Shown piece by piece: positions 26,645-35,376 of a DNA stretch of 64,000 nt. The DNA lies in NCBI GenBank assembly GCA_026387935.1, contig JAPLKU010000021.1, positions 1 to 64,000 of the forward strand, given 5' to 3'. How positions within the stretch are numbered: the stretch's first letter is position 1; every line of letters begins with the position of its first letter. Source of the DNA: Gemmatimonadota bacterium. GTDB taxonomy: Bacteria; Gemmatimonadota; Gemmatimonadetes; Gemmatimonadales; Gemmatimonadaceae. Below the pieces are notes generated by a model. It saw only the letters and a list, made by a program, of their open reading frames with translations, searched no databases and had not been told where the DNA came from. Position numbers and translations under genes: made by a program.

Positions 26645-26727
26645 CGGGCAAAGCTCCGTTCAGGTGCTGGAAGAGTAGTGGGCGAGAAGACTTGCGAGTG
26701 CTGCGACGGCGAACGTGGACACCGGCA

Positions 26728-26910
26728 TCACGCGGACGGTTTTCGAATGTGCATCGACGTGACCGTAGCCCCGGTGACCGCGCCGATCACGGCGCCCATG
26801 ACAGCCGTAGGCATCGGCATCACCCGATTGATCATCGCGACGATCACGCCGGTAATGATTCCGGCTGCAGTGCCGGTGAGGAGAATGCTGACGATGCGCT
26901 TCCGGTCCAT
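26728..26910 (-). CDS. Small two-helix membrane protein
   Basis: This 60-residue protein starts MDRKRIVSILLTGTAAGIIT, with a second hydrophobic stretch PTAVMGAVIGAVTGATVT. It is rich in Gly and Ala, and both segments could pack as a glycine-zipper hairpin. A basic N-terminus and basic end (HIRKPSA) suggest both termini in the cytoplasm. It starts 9 nt after the PQQ quinoprotein stop, so it is probably co-transcribed. It belongs to no family I recognise. Confidence 0.65.
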   Translation of the reverse strand: MDRKRIVSILLTGTAAGIITGVIVAMINRVMPMPTAVMGAVIGAVTGATVTSMHIRKPSA

Positions 26911-26919
26911 CTATGGAAG

Positions 26920-28941
26920 CTATGGAAGCGCAAACGCCATCAGCTTGCTGGTCGTGCCGGCGCCGGTTGCGATGATCACATACTGCTTCCCCGCGCGACT
27001 GCGAAACGACATTGGATTCGAATAGGCCACCTGCCCAAGGTCGTGCTCCCAGAGATACGCACCGGTTTTGGAGTCGATGGCGTAGAGCGTGCGCCCGCCG
27101 CCGGTGAGGAAGAGTAGTCCGCCTTTTGTGACCATTGCGCCGGGTGCACCGACGACGCCGAGTTTGTCAGGGAGCTTCACACCGGCGAGCGCGGGATTGT
27201 TGCGCACGTCGGCGTTGTCGCCGAGTGGAATCGTCCACTTCGTGTCGCCACTGTTGAGATCGATCGCCGTGAGAGTGCCATAGGGCGGCTTCACGATGGG
27301 GATTGAAGCGCCACGACCGCCGCGGCCGCCGGCTGCCGCGCCTCCTGCTGCACCGCCCTCTCCCGGCGCGGGGATGCGCACGGTCAGCGCGCGCCGCGTG
27401 TTATCGATGGCATACGGGGCGTCGTTTGTGTCCGCTTGCGTTTCGCGTTTTGCGATCGCCATCATCGCCGGGTCATTCGTCGCCTTCACGTACGCCCAAC
27501 CTGTTTCGCGATCGATGGCCACGCCGCCCCACCCTGCGCCGCCAATCACGCCGGGGCGCACGATGGAGCCTTCGAGCGACGGCGGGAGATAGAGCGGCCC
27601 CGTCTTGAATCCCGCGATTACGTCGAGCGCGGCCTTTCGGATTTCGGGAGTGAAGTCGACGAGATCGGCTTCGGTGAAGCCCTGTGGCGAAAATGGCGCC
27701 GGCTTTGTGGGAAAGGGCTGCGTAGGCGAGCTCGCTTCGCCCGGCACCGAGCTTTGCGCCACGGGGCGCTCCTCGATGGGCCACACCGGCTTTCCCGTCA
27801 CGCGATCGAACGCAAAGAGAAAGCCCTGCTTCGTGGCCTGCACAACGATGTCGCGCTTCTTTCCGTTTTGCGTGACGGTGAGCAGCACCGGCGCGGTGGG
27901 CGGATCGTAGTCCCAGAGCCCGTGGTGCGCCGTCTGAAAATGCCAGAGACGCTTTCCATTGCGGGCGTCGAGCGCGACGATGGCCTCGCCAAACAGTCCC
28001 GCGCCCTTTCGGTCGCCGCCGTAGTAGTCATTACTCGGCGTTCCCACGGGCACGTAGATGATGCCGCGCGCTTCATCGGCGGAGAGTGGCGCCCAGGCAT
28101 TCGTGTGGCCGACGTACTTCCACGAATCGTCCTTCCAGGTGTCGTTGCCGTACTCGCCGGCCTCAGGAACCGTCTTGAATCGCCAGACTCGCTTGCCGGT
28201 GCGCACGTCGAACGCCTGAATGTCGCCAGGCGGATCGCCGCGGTACTGCAGGCGATCACCCACACCGTTGCCGAGTATGACGAGGTTGCCCCAGACGAGC
28301 GGCGGCGAGGTGTTGGTGTAGTGCTCCTTGCGAATCGCGCGCGAAAGATTGGCCGTGAGGTCGATCTGGCCGTCGGTGCCGAAGCTCTTGATCGGCCTGC
28401 CGTCCTTTGCGTCGAGCGCAAAGAGGCGCCAGCGTGAGTTGATGAACACGCGGCGCTGCTTGCCGTCGGTCCAGGTGGCCACACCGCGGTGCACGAGGCC
28501 CGTGCCATTCGAAGGCTGACCGTACCCCTTCCACGACTCAGGGTCAAATGCCCAGTACTGCTTTCCCGTCATCGCTTCCATCGCGATGACGCGATTGTAC
28601 GGCGTCGAGAAAATCAGCGTGTCGTGAATCGCGAGCGCCGTGGCCTGGAACTGGCCGGCGCGTGCGGCCTTCTGGCCTTCACTCGCGGGGATCGGCTGCT
28701 CGCTCGCGTCGTAGGTCCACGCGACCTGCAGCCCCTTCACATTGTCGCGATTGATATCGGCGAGCGGCGAATACTTCTGCGCGCCGGCGTCGCCGCCCCA
28801 GGCGGTCCAATCCACGCCTTTTGATGGCGCCGGCGTGACCTGTTTCGGCGCGGGAGGGGCGTCGGGTTTGACTTGGGCGCTGGCGGTGGACGCGTGCATC
28901 GCGCTCAGAGCGAACATGATGACGACTAATGGGTTCTGCAT
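26920..28941 (-). CDS. PQQ-dependent dehydrogenase-like quinoprotein
   Basis: This protein of about 673 residues starts at ATG 28941, which opens a signal peptide (MQNPLVVIMFALSAMHA). It is an eight-bladed quinoprotein propeller with WTAWGGDAGAQKYSPLADIN, GDIQAFDVRTGKRVWRF, HHGLWDYDPPTAPVLL and the C-terminal GLLFLTGGGRTLYAIDSKTG. It belongs to the same broad family as the 11860-14157 gene but is shorter and has no adjacent cytochrome c. Residues about 524-545 are a Gly/Ala insert. It would oxidise an alcohol or sugar in the periplasm. It diverges from ctaA over an 83-nt gap. Confidence 0.88.
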   Translation of the reverse strand: MQNPLVVIMFALSAMHASTASAQVKPDAPPAPKQVTPAPSKGVDWTAWGGDAGAQKYSPLADINRDNVKGLQVAWTYDASEQPIPASEGQKAARAGQFQATALAIHDTLIFSTPYNRVIAMEAMTGKQYWAFDPESWKGYGQPSNGTGLVHRGVATWTDGKQRRVFINSRWRLFALDAKDGRPIKSFGTDGQIDLTANLSRAIRKEHYTNTSPPLVWGNLVILGNGVGDRLQYRGDPPGDIQAFDVRTGKRVWRFKTVPEAGEYGNDTWKDDSWKYVGHTNAWAPLSADEARGIIYVPVGTPSNDYYGGDRKGAGLFGEAIVALDARNGKRLWHFQTAHHGLWDYDPPTAPVLLTVTQNGKKRDIVVQATKQGFLFAFDRVTGKPVWPIEERPVAQSSVPGEASSPTQPFPTKPAPFSPQGFTEADLVDFTPEIRKAALDVIAGFKTGPLYLPPSLEGSIVRPGVIGGAGWGGVAIDRETGWAYVKATNDPAMMAIAKRETQADTNDAPYAIDNTRRALTVRIPAPGEGGAAGGAAAGGRGGRGASIPIVKPPYGTLTAIDLNSGDTKWTIPLGDNADVRNNPALAGVKLPDKLGVVGAPGAMVTKGGLLFLTGGGRTLYAIDSKTGAYLWEHDLGQVAYSNPMSFRSRAGKQYVIIATGAGTTSKLMAFALP

Positions 28942-29024
28942 GGATAAGACGTTGCGCCTGCGAAGGTTGCAAGGCAAGGGGGAGGCAGCGGTCGGCTTGC
29001 AACCGCAGTTAAGTTTCCAATCGA

Positions 29025-30065
29025 ATGTCCGACCACACTCTCGACCGCGTAGCGATCGGCCGCTGGCTCGCCATCTGGGCCGGCTCGCTCTTTTTGCTCG
29101 TGCTCATCGGCGGCGGCACCCGGCTCACTGAGAGCGGGCTCTCGATTACGGAGTGGAAGCCGATCAGCGGCGTTGTTCCGCCGTTCACGGAAGCCGCGTG
29201 GACCGCCGAGTTCGAGAAGTACAAGCAGATTCCGCAGTATGCGCGGCTGAACGTCGGTATGACGCTCGGCGACTTCAAGGGAATCTTCTGGTGGGAGTTT
29301 CTCCACCGGTTTGCAGCGCGTTTTATCGGCGGGCTGTTCGTGATTCCCTTTTTCTGGTTCGCGCTGCGCAAACGCATCCCGCGTGACCTGCTCCCGCGCC
29401 TCGCCACCCTCGGCGTGCTGATGGGGCTTCAAGGCGCGATGGGGTGGTACATGGTGGCGAGCGGGCTCACCGAGCGGGTGAATGTGAGCCAGTACCGGCT
29501 GGCTGCGCATTTATCTCTGGCGCTGGTGATCTATCTGCTGACGGTGTGGACGGCGGATTCACTGATCCACAACAGGGGATCGACGGTTGCCAGTTCACGG
29601 CAATCGGAGGAAGCCCGAGCGCGCGGATGGTTGGGCGCGCTGTTTGGGCTGGCGTTTGCGACCGTCATCAGCGGCGCGTTCGTCGCGGGCCTTCGCGCCG
29701 GAAAGATCTACAACGAGTTCCCAATGATGGGCGCCGGATTCGTGCCCGCCGAATACAGCTCAATCACGCCGTGGTGGAAAAACCTGTTCGAGAACGCGGC
29801 GGCGGCGCAATTCGACCATCGCGTGCTCGCCATTGTGACGCTGTTTGCCGTGCTCGCGGGATGGTTCCGGCTTCGCGCCAACGCGTCGCCTGCCCTCCGC
29901 ATGCGAATGCACCTCGTGCTCGGCGCCGTCGGCCTTCAGGTCGCGCTCGGCATCACGGTGCTGCTGCTCGGCGTGCCGGTGCTCGTCGGCGTGGCCCACC
30001 AGGCGGGGGCGCTCCTCGTGCTTACGGCGCTGACGTTGGCGTTACGGCAGGCGCAGACAGCGTAG
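29025..30065 (+). CDS. ctaA: Heme A synthase (COX15/CtaA)
   Basis: This 346-residue integral membrane protein with about eight helices converts heme O to heme A for cytochrome c oxidase. The COX15-type features are clear: GGGTRLTESGLSITEWKPISG, GDFKGIFWWEFLHRFAARFIG (haem-ligand His), FDHRVLAIVTLFAVL and VAHQAGALLVLTALTLA with the paired late His residues. It is the long alphaproteobacterial/mitochondrial form rather than the short Bacillus CtaA. No other cytochrome oxidase gene lies in the window. The 3' end overlaps the oppositely oriented small membrane protein by 44 nt. Confidence 0.95.
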   Translation: MSDHTLDRVAIGRWLAIWAGSLFLLVLIGGGTRLTESGLSITEWKPISGVVPPFTEAAWTAEFEKYKQIPQYARLNVGMTLGDFKGIFWWEFLHRFAARFIGGLFVIPFFWFALRKRIPRDLLPRLATLGVLMGLQGAMGWYMVASGLTERVNVSQYRLAAHLSLALVIYLLTVWTADSLIHNRGSTVASSRQSEEARARGWLGALFGLAFATVISGAFVAGLRAGKIYNEFPMMGAGFVPAEYSSITPWWKNLFENAAAAQFDHRVLAIVTLFAVLAGWFRLRANASPALRMRMHLVLGAVGLQVALGITVLLLGVPVLVGVAHQAGALLVLTALTLALRQAQTA

Positions 30066-30306
30066 CGTCGGAGGTCTTCCGGAACTGCGGATTGACGATC
30101 GCGTTGGCAGCGAGGCACATGTCCACGAACACCCACGCCTGCGCCGCGACGTACACCATCACGACAAGATTCGCGATATTCATCACACTCGCTTGCCGCG
30201 CACGGTCGCCCGCAGCGCTCGTCACCTTGAGTGCGCCTGCCACCAGTGCCACGAGCAGCAGCGCGACGAAGAGCAGGACCGCCGTGACGTCGGGACGTTT
30301 CAGCAC
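30022..30306 (-). CDS. Small two-helix membrane protein, antisense overlap with ctaA
   Basis: From GTG 30306, which has GGAG about 8 nt upstream, 94 residues follow: VLKRPDVTAVLLFVALLLVALVAG as helix 1 and NIANLVVMVYVAAQAWVFVDMC as helix 2, then a polar Ala/Pro tail. An upstream TTG at 30345 is less likely. The last 44 nt overlap the ctaA 3' end on the other strand. The hydrophobic pattern and Shine-Dalgarno sequence support a real gene, but no family is recognised. It stands 3' of msrA (gap 45 nt). Confidence 0.55.
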   Translation of the reverse strand: MLKRPDVTAVLLFVALLLVALVAGALKVTSAAGDRARQASVMNIANLVVMVYVAAQAWVFVDMCLAANAIVNPQFRKTSDATLSAPAVTPTSAP

Positions 30307-30351
30307 CGTTGGCTCCGTAAATGGTCGGAGCCAACAATGCGCCAAACGAGA

Positions 30352-30903
30352 CTACTTCGCCAGTTTCTCGAAGAAGTACTTCCGCGCCTTGGCCACTTTG
30401 GGCGCAATCACGGCCGCGCAGTACGGGTTCTGCTGGTTCCGCGCGAAGTAGTCGTCGTGGTACGACTCCGCGGGGTAAAACGCCGTCAGCGGTGCGATTT
30501 CCGTCACGATGCGATCGTCCCACGTGTGCGCGGCGTCGAGAGACGCGACCTTCGCGCGCGCCTCCGTTTCCTGCTCGGGCAATTCAAAGAACACCGCCGA
30601 GCGATACTGCGTGCCGGCGTCGCCGCCCTGACGGTTGAGCGTGGTGGGGTCGTGGATGGTGAAGAAGACGTCGAGCAGATCGTTGAACGAAATGACCGAT
30701 GGGTCGAAGCTCACCTGCACGACTTCGGCGTGACCAGTCACGCCGGTGCACACCTGCTCGTAGGTGGGATTCGGCCGCCGGCCACCGGCGTAGCCGCTCT
30801 GCGCGCGCGACACACCCTTGAGCTGAAGAAAAACCGCCTCGAGGCACCAGAAGCAGCCGCCGGCAAAGGTCGCAGTTGCGAGTGTCGTGGTGTCGTTGCT
30901 CAT
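30352..30903 (-). CDS. msrA: Peptide-methionine (S)-S-oxide reductase MsrA
   Basis: This protein of about 183 residues reduces the S-epimer of methionine sulfoxide in proteins. The catalytic motif is ATFAGGCFWCLEAVF, followed by GVSRAQSGYAGG, the TGHAEVVQVSFDP block, DVFFTIHDPTT and a C-terminal NPYCAAVIAPK that carries a recycling Cys. No signal peptide is present, so it acts in the cytosol. ATG 30903 is used; an in-frame GTG at 30915 would overlap the msrB stop as GTGA. It forms an operon with msrB, covering both sulfoxide epimers. Confidence 0.95.
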   Translation of the reverse strand: MSNDTTTLATATFAGGCFWCLEAVFLQLKGVSRAQSGYAGGRRPNPTYEQVCTGVTGHAEVVQVSFDPSVISFNDLLDVFFTIHDPTTLNRQGGDAGTQYRSAVFFELPEQETEARAKVASLDAAHTWDDRIVTEIAPLTAFYPAESYHDDYFARNQQNPYCAAVIAPKVAKARKYFFEKLAK

Positions 30904-30911
30904 CGTGCCGG

Positions 30912-31364
30912 TCACTTGGATGTCGCTCCAAAAATCGAGAGGTACTTGGCGTAGCCTTCCGCTTCCATCTTGTCGCGCGGAATGAAGCGCAGCGACGCGG
31001 AGTTGATGCAGTAGCGCAGTCCGGTCGGGCCGGGGCCGTCAGGAAAGACATGGCCGAGGTGCGAGTCACCGTCCTTGGAACGGACTTCGGTGCGCCGCAT
31101 GCCGTACTCGGAGTCGCTGTGCTCAGTGACGTGCTCCGCCTCGATGGGCCGGATGAAACTGGGCCACCCGGTGCCGGAATCGAACTTGTCGATGCTCGAG
31201 AAGAGCGCCTCACCGGAGACGATATCAACGTAGATGCCGCTCTCCTTGTGGTCCCAGAAGGCGTTCCGGAACGGCGGCTCGGTCGCGCTGCATTGCGTGA
31301 CCTGGTACTGCTCTTCGGTGAGCTTCTGCTTTAGCTCGGGGTTTACGGGTTTGATCTTGGTCAT
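30912..31364 (-). CDS. msrB: Peptide-methionine (R)-S-oxide reductase MsrB
   Basis: This 150-residue partner of MsrA reduces the R-epimer. It has [59 protein letters not shown] (catalytic Cys in RYCINS) and no signal peptide. The two zinc CxxC motifs of many MsrB proteins are replaced ([11 protein letters not shown]), so it is the zinc-free type. It is the first gene of the pair. Confidence 0.95.
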   Translation of the reverse strand: MTKIKPVNPELKQKLTEEQYQVTQCSATEPPFRNAFWDHKESGIYVDIVSGEALFSSIDKFDSGTGWPSFIRPIEAEHVTEHSDSEYGMRRTEVRSKDGDSHLGHVFPDGPGPTGLRYCINSASLRFIPRDKMEAEGYAKYLSIFGATSK

Positions 31365-31450
31365 GTGGCTTTCCCCTCCTGCCGTACCGATCCGTGGAAT
31401 GATGCGAAAGTTCCGTGCGCTTGATGTGTACCGCGGTTACTCACTCGAAC

Positions 31451-34400
31451 TCAGGGCTTCTTCGGAGTCCTCGATAGCGACCGGTAGTACTCCTCCACCA
31501 TCGCCTTGAATGCCGGTGGCACTTCGCCCGAGCGCTCGAGCAGCATGCGGCCGCCCGCCTCGTCGCCGCTCGCACGGCGCAGCGCGAACTCGTACGCCTT
31601 GAGGCCTTCGATCACCTGTGTGCGCAGCGTTGCTTCCGCTTTCTTGTCGTCGAGCGAGGTGAAGGTGCTCGGCATGCCCTTCATCGCCTCGATCGCGCGG
31701 TCGAGCGGCGCGACTTCCTGTCCCTGGCGACGCAGATCGCGCGCGAGTGCTTCGGCCTCCTGCAACCGCTGCTGCAAGTCGCGGTTCAGCTGCTGGCTAT
31801 CCGGACCGTTGTATTGGCCGGGATTGCCGCCGTTGTAGTTGCCACCGCCGCCGCCGCCACCGCCGCCGCCACCGCCGCGTCCGCCCTGCTGATTTCCTTG
31901 CTGGTTTCCGCGACCGCCGCCGTTGCCCTGACCCATCTGCTGGCCTTGACCCTGACCTTGGCCCTGCCCTTGACCCTGCCCTTGACCCTGCCCTTGGCCC
32001 TGCCCTTGGCCCTGTCCTTGGCCCTGTCCTTGGCCCTGTCCTTGGCCCTGTCCTTGGCCCTGTCCTTGGCCCTGTCCTTGGCCCTGTCCTTGGCCCTGTC
32101 CTTGGCTCTGTCCTTGGCCCTGGCCCTGGCCCTGGCCTTGTTGCTGACCTCGGCCCTGTCCTTGGCCCTGACCCTGCTGCTGACCTTGGCCCTGGCCCTG
32201 TTGGCCCTGCTGACCACGGCCTTGCTGTTGTCCCTGCTGACCTTGTCCCTGCTGCTGACCGTTCTGTCCCTGCTGACCCTGACGACCATTCTGCTGGCCG
32301 CCTTGCTGCGCGTTGGCGCGGGCCGAATCGGCCTGCTGACCCTGAGCAAGCCTCCGCTCCTGCGCCTGGCGCATCCCTTCCTGCACCGTCTCGAGCCCGC
32401 GCACGAGATCGCGCATCCGGTCCGCCGACTGCGCACCGGCCTGCGCCTGCTGACCCTGTTCTGCCGCACCGGCCGCTTCCTGCAACCGCCGGCCGAGGTC
32501 CGCAATCTCACCGCTGATCAGTTTTTCCTGTTCGTTCAGATACGCCTGCGGCGCGGTCCCGACGGCCTGCCCGGAACCTTGCATCCGTTCCGCGAGCCGC
32601 TTGTTGCGAAGTGAGTCCGCGGCGTTCCGCAGCGCGCGCGACACATTTGGCTGCTCGCGCGCATTCTCCGTCGCGAGCCGGTCGAGCTGCGACGTGAGCG
32701 CGCGCACTTCGCCGGCCATCTGGTTCTTCTGCGCCTGAATCGAACGCTGCACCGAATCGCGGCGCAGCTTGGGATCTTCAATCTTGCTGATCTCATCCTG
32801 CACCTTCTTCTCGGCATCGGCGAGCCGGCGCTGCTGCGCCTGCGCCGCTTCGATGTCCTTGCCGGCGCTGCCGCTCCGCTCCTGCTCGAGCAAACGGCGC
32901 GCTTCATTCAATCGATCTGCGGCGCCGCGGGCATTCGCGCTCCCGCTCCGGCCGTTCGCCGCCGACTGACGCATCTGGTCGGCTGATTCCTGAAGCTTGC
33001 GCGCGGCGTCCGCGAGTGGCTGCGATTGCCGCTCACGCGCGAGACGCTCGAGCTGACGCGCCGCCTGCTCCGCATCCTGTGCCAACTGGCGCTGCCCGTC
33101 GCCACCGGTGGCACCGGCCTGGCCCATTTGCGATAGACTGTCGGCCTTTCGCTGCGCGCGCGCGTCCTGTTGCAGCTGACGCGCCGCGAGCTGCTTCAAC
33201 TTTTCGGCGGTCTCGTCCAGCGTCGAGGCCGCCGGATCCTGCTGCTGGCCGCCCTGCTGCGCTTCCTGGCCGCGCTGCACCGACTCGTACTGGTTCCGCA
33301 GCCGGTCCTGCTGCAGTTCGAAGATATCGGCGAGGTCCGACGCATTTGCGCCGCCACCACCACCACCGCCGCCACCACCACCGCCACCCTGTTGCTGCTG
33401 AATCTGGATTTCGCGGAACACCGCTTCGGCGCGACCGAGTTCCGTCAGCGCCTTCTGCTCGTTGCTCAACGCGCCACGTTGCGTCGGCGCGATCAGCTTC
33501 TTCTCGGCTGAATCCATCTGCGCCACCGCGCGCGGAAGGATCTTCGCAATCTTGTTGAATCCCGTGGTGTCGCTACCGCCCACGATGCCGCGCGTCACGA
33601 GCCGCTCGGCCAGCAACGCCGCCTGCTCCTTCACCTTCTGCTGCGCGAGCCGCACCGTGGCGACGTTCTCGGCCAACGTCTTCGCATCGAGCGTCGCCGA
33701 ATCGCGCGCCAGATTGAACGTCGCCGAAATCACCTGGCGCTGTTGTTCGGAGAGCTGATTGGGATTGTTCTGCTGCCCACCACCACCGCCTCCCCCACCA
33801 CCGCCGCCACCACCCTGGCCCTGCTTGTAGTCCATGTCGTACGGACGCACCGTGAGGAAGTACATGTCCGTGCTCGCGGTGCCGGGCCCAGTGACGACGT
33901 TGTTGTCCGTCGCCTTGGCGTAATACGAAATCTGGTCACCAGGCTGCAGCTTCATGTCTTCGAGCATGAACGTGTGACCGGCGGCGATCTCCCTCAGCGC
34001 ACGCGCCGTCGCAGAGAACAGGCCAACCGTGCGTTCGTCGCCGCCGTTGATCGAGTAGGTGATGTCCAGCTTCGAAACGCCGTAGTCATCCTGCGACTTG
34101 GTATCCGAAAACACCTCGTCAACCGAGAGCACGCGCACATCGCGGCCGGGCTTGCCGATCGCGACTGACGGCTTGCGGTCGGGGAGCGCGTCAATCGTGT
34201 AGTCGAGTGACGCACTCACCGCTCGGCCGTCGGCGCCCTCGAGCTCAACCTTGTAGAAGCCGTTCTTCGTCACGCGCATCATGGCGACGAGCTTGCCGTC
34301 GGCCGTGGGAGCAAGACGCAGCGTGTCGCCGCCGTCTATGACCAGGCGACCTGCACTGGTCGCCACTGTCGGTGAGACTCGAACACGCACCATCGTGCCC

Positions 34401-35359
34401 GTCAGCGCAGCCACGTCGCCGGTGCTGTCCACCTGTTTGTTCGCGAGCTGCGTGTACGCGGGATACCGGTACTCGAGATCCATGCGCGCCACGTAGGGAA
34501 TTGCCGCGACAGTCAGCTTGAACGTCGCCGAACGAATGCCGGACGCTTCAACGGCATACTCAGTCGGCGTCGCCACATCGAAGAGCCGGAACGCCCACTT
34601 GCCCGTCGAGTCGGCCGCCATGTCGAGACGCGTCCAGGCCACGGCGCCCTCACCGCGCACAAGAAGCTCAGCGCGCTCAGTCGAGAATCCGGTCAGTGAT
34701 GCGGCGACGAGCTGGTCGCCACCCTTGGCGATGGTCTTGTTGCCTGGTGCCACCGTGATCGTGAACGCACGATTGGCATCGGTGCCGGCCCACGGCGTTA
34801 GCAGCAGCTGTGCGCCCGTACGCAACGCCAGCGGACCACCGGCGAAGATCGCGAGCACTCCAAGCGAAACGGAAAGAAAGAGGCCGACCGATTTCTTCAG
34901 CCCTCCGGCATCAACGCGTTTGCCAGACTCGGCGCCGCGAAGGCCATCGAGCGCCGCGCGCACGAGACGGGCGGCGATTCCACCGGCTGCGACGCGATCG
35001 GCCGCGCGCTCGTTGATTTCCACGGCCGTAACGAACGCACCGCCAAGTGACCGCTCATGCTCCTCGACGTAGAGCGCCACGCGCGAGTTGTCCGGCGTGT
35101 CGCGCAGCGGACGAACCACGAAACGCCAGGCCGCGCCAACCGCTCCCGCGAGCGCAATGATGCGCGCAAGAATGATGAGCGTCGGGTTGTAATGCGAAAT
35201 GCGCATCAGGACTGAGAGGCCAATCCAGAGCACAGCGACGATCGTGATCGCGATAGCCGCGCCGCGCAGTGCGTGCTTGATGCGCCAGCGCAGGCGCACG
35301 TCGCGCACGGCAGCGCCAAGCGCATCACCGCCACTCATGATCCGGCTCGCATCCGTCAT
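31451..35359 (-). CDS. DUF4175-type membrane protein with long Gln-Gly repeat
   Basis: This is the last gene of the MoxR-type operon. ATG 35359 has a strong GGGAGG Shine-Dalgarno sequence. The N-terminus has two helices (AAIAITIVAVLWIGLSVL and the following LIILARIIALAGAVGAAW) and a later segment near LGVLAIFAGGPLALR. A beta-rich extracytoplasmic domain follows to about residue 500 and resembles DUF4175. Then come several poly-Gly tracts, a long Gln/Arg/Ala coiled-coil region (about 540-1010), and about 130 residues of near-perfect Gly-Gln repeats. The C-terminus (EALARDLRRQGQEVAPLDRAI) is conserved and helical. It is probably an envelope-spanning or tethering protein of the complex. Total length is about 1300 residues. 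Confidence 0.85.
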   Translation of the reverse strand: MTDASRIMSGGDALGAAVRDVRLRWRIKHALRGAAIAITIVAVLWIGLSVLMRISHYNPTLIILARIIALAGAVGAAWRFVVRPLRDTPDNSRVALYVEEHERSLGGAFVTAVEINERAADRVAAGGIAARLVRAALDGLRGAESGKRVDAGGLKKSVGLFLSVSLGVLAIFAGGPLALRTGAQLLLTPWAGTDANRAFTITVAPGNKTIAKGGDQLVAASLTGFSTERAELLVRGEGAVAWTRLDMAADSTGKWAFRLFDVATPTEYAVEASGIRSATFKLTVAAIPYVARMDLEYRYPAYTQLANKQVDSTGDVAALTGTMVRVRVSPTVATSAGRLVIDGGDTLRLAPTADGKLVAMMRVTKNGFYKVELEGADGRAVSASLDYTIDALPDRKPSVAIGKPGRDVRVLSVDEVFSDTKSQDDYGVSKLDITYSINGGDERTVGLFSATARALREIAAGHTFMLEDMKLQPGDQISYYAKATDNNVVTGPGTASTDMYFLTVRPYDMDYKQGQGGGGGGGGGGGGGQQNNPNQLSEQQRQVISATFNLARDSATLDAKTLAENVATVRLAQQKVKEQAALLAERLVTRGIVGGSDTTGFNKIAKILPRAVAQMDSAEKKLIAPTQRGALSNEQKALTELGRAEAVFREIQIQQQQGGGGGGGGGGGGGANASDLADIFELQQDRLRNQYESVQRGQEAQQGGQQQDPAASTLDETAEKLKQLAARQLQQDARAQRKADSLSQMGQAGATGGDGQRQLAQDAEQAARQLERLARERQSQPLADAARKLQESADQMRQSAANGRSGSANARGAADRLNEARRLLEQERSGSAGKDIEAAQAQQRRLADAEKKVQDEISKIEDPKLRRDSVQRSIQAQKNQMAGEVRALTSQLDRLATENAREQPNVSRALRNAADSLRNKRLAERMQGSGQAVGTAPQAYLNEQEKLISGEIADLGRRLQEAAGAAEQGQQAQAGAQSADRMRDLVRGLETVQEGMRQAQERRLAQGQQADSARANAQQGGQQNGRQGQQGQNGQQQGQGQQGQQQGRGQQGQQGQGQGQQQGQGQGQGRGQQQGQGQGQGQGQSQGQGQGQGQGQGQGQGQGQGQGQGQGQGQGQGQGQGQGQGQGQGQGQGQGQGQGQQMGQGNGGGRGNQQGNQQGGRGGGGGGGGGGGGNYNGGNPGQYNGPDSQQLNRDLQQRLQEAEALARDLRRQGQEVAPLDRAIEAMKGMPSTFTSLDDKKAEATLRTQVIEGLKAYEFALRRASGDEAGGRMLLERSGEVPPAFKAMVEEYYRSLSRTPKKP
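31925..32330. repeat. 12-bp tandem repeat encoding (Gln-Gly) repeats
   Basis: A run of ccttggccctgt units, roughly ten of them identical and others diverged (ccttgaccctgc, ctgctgacc), lies in frame in the DUF4175 gene. The repeated unit has no spacers and stays a multiple of 3, so copy-number change would lengthen or shorten the protein without a frameshift. Confidence 0.9.
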
Positions 35360-35376
35360 CGTCCCGCCTCCCAAGC

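Noticed and set aside
31925-32330. CRISPR-like regular repeats
   Set aside because: Units are 12 bp without spacers and stay in frame inside a coding gene.
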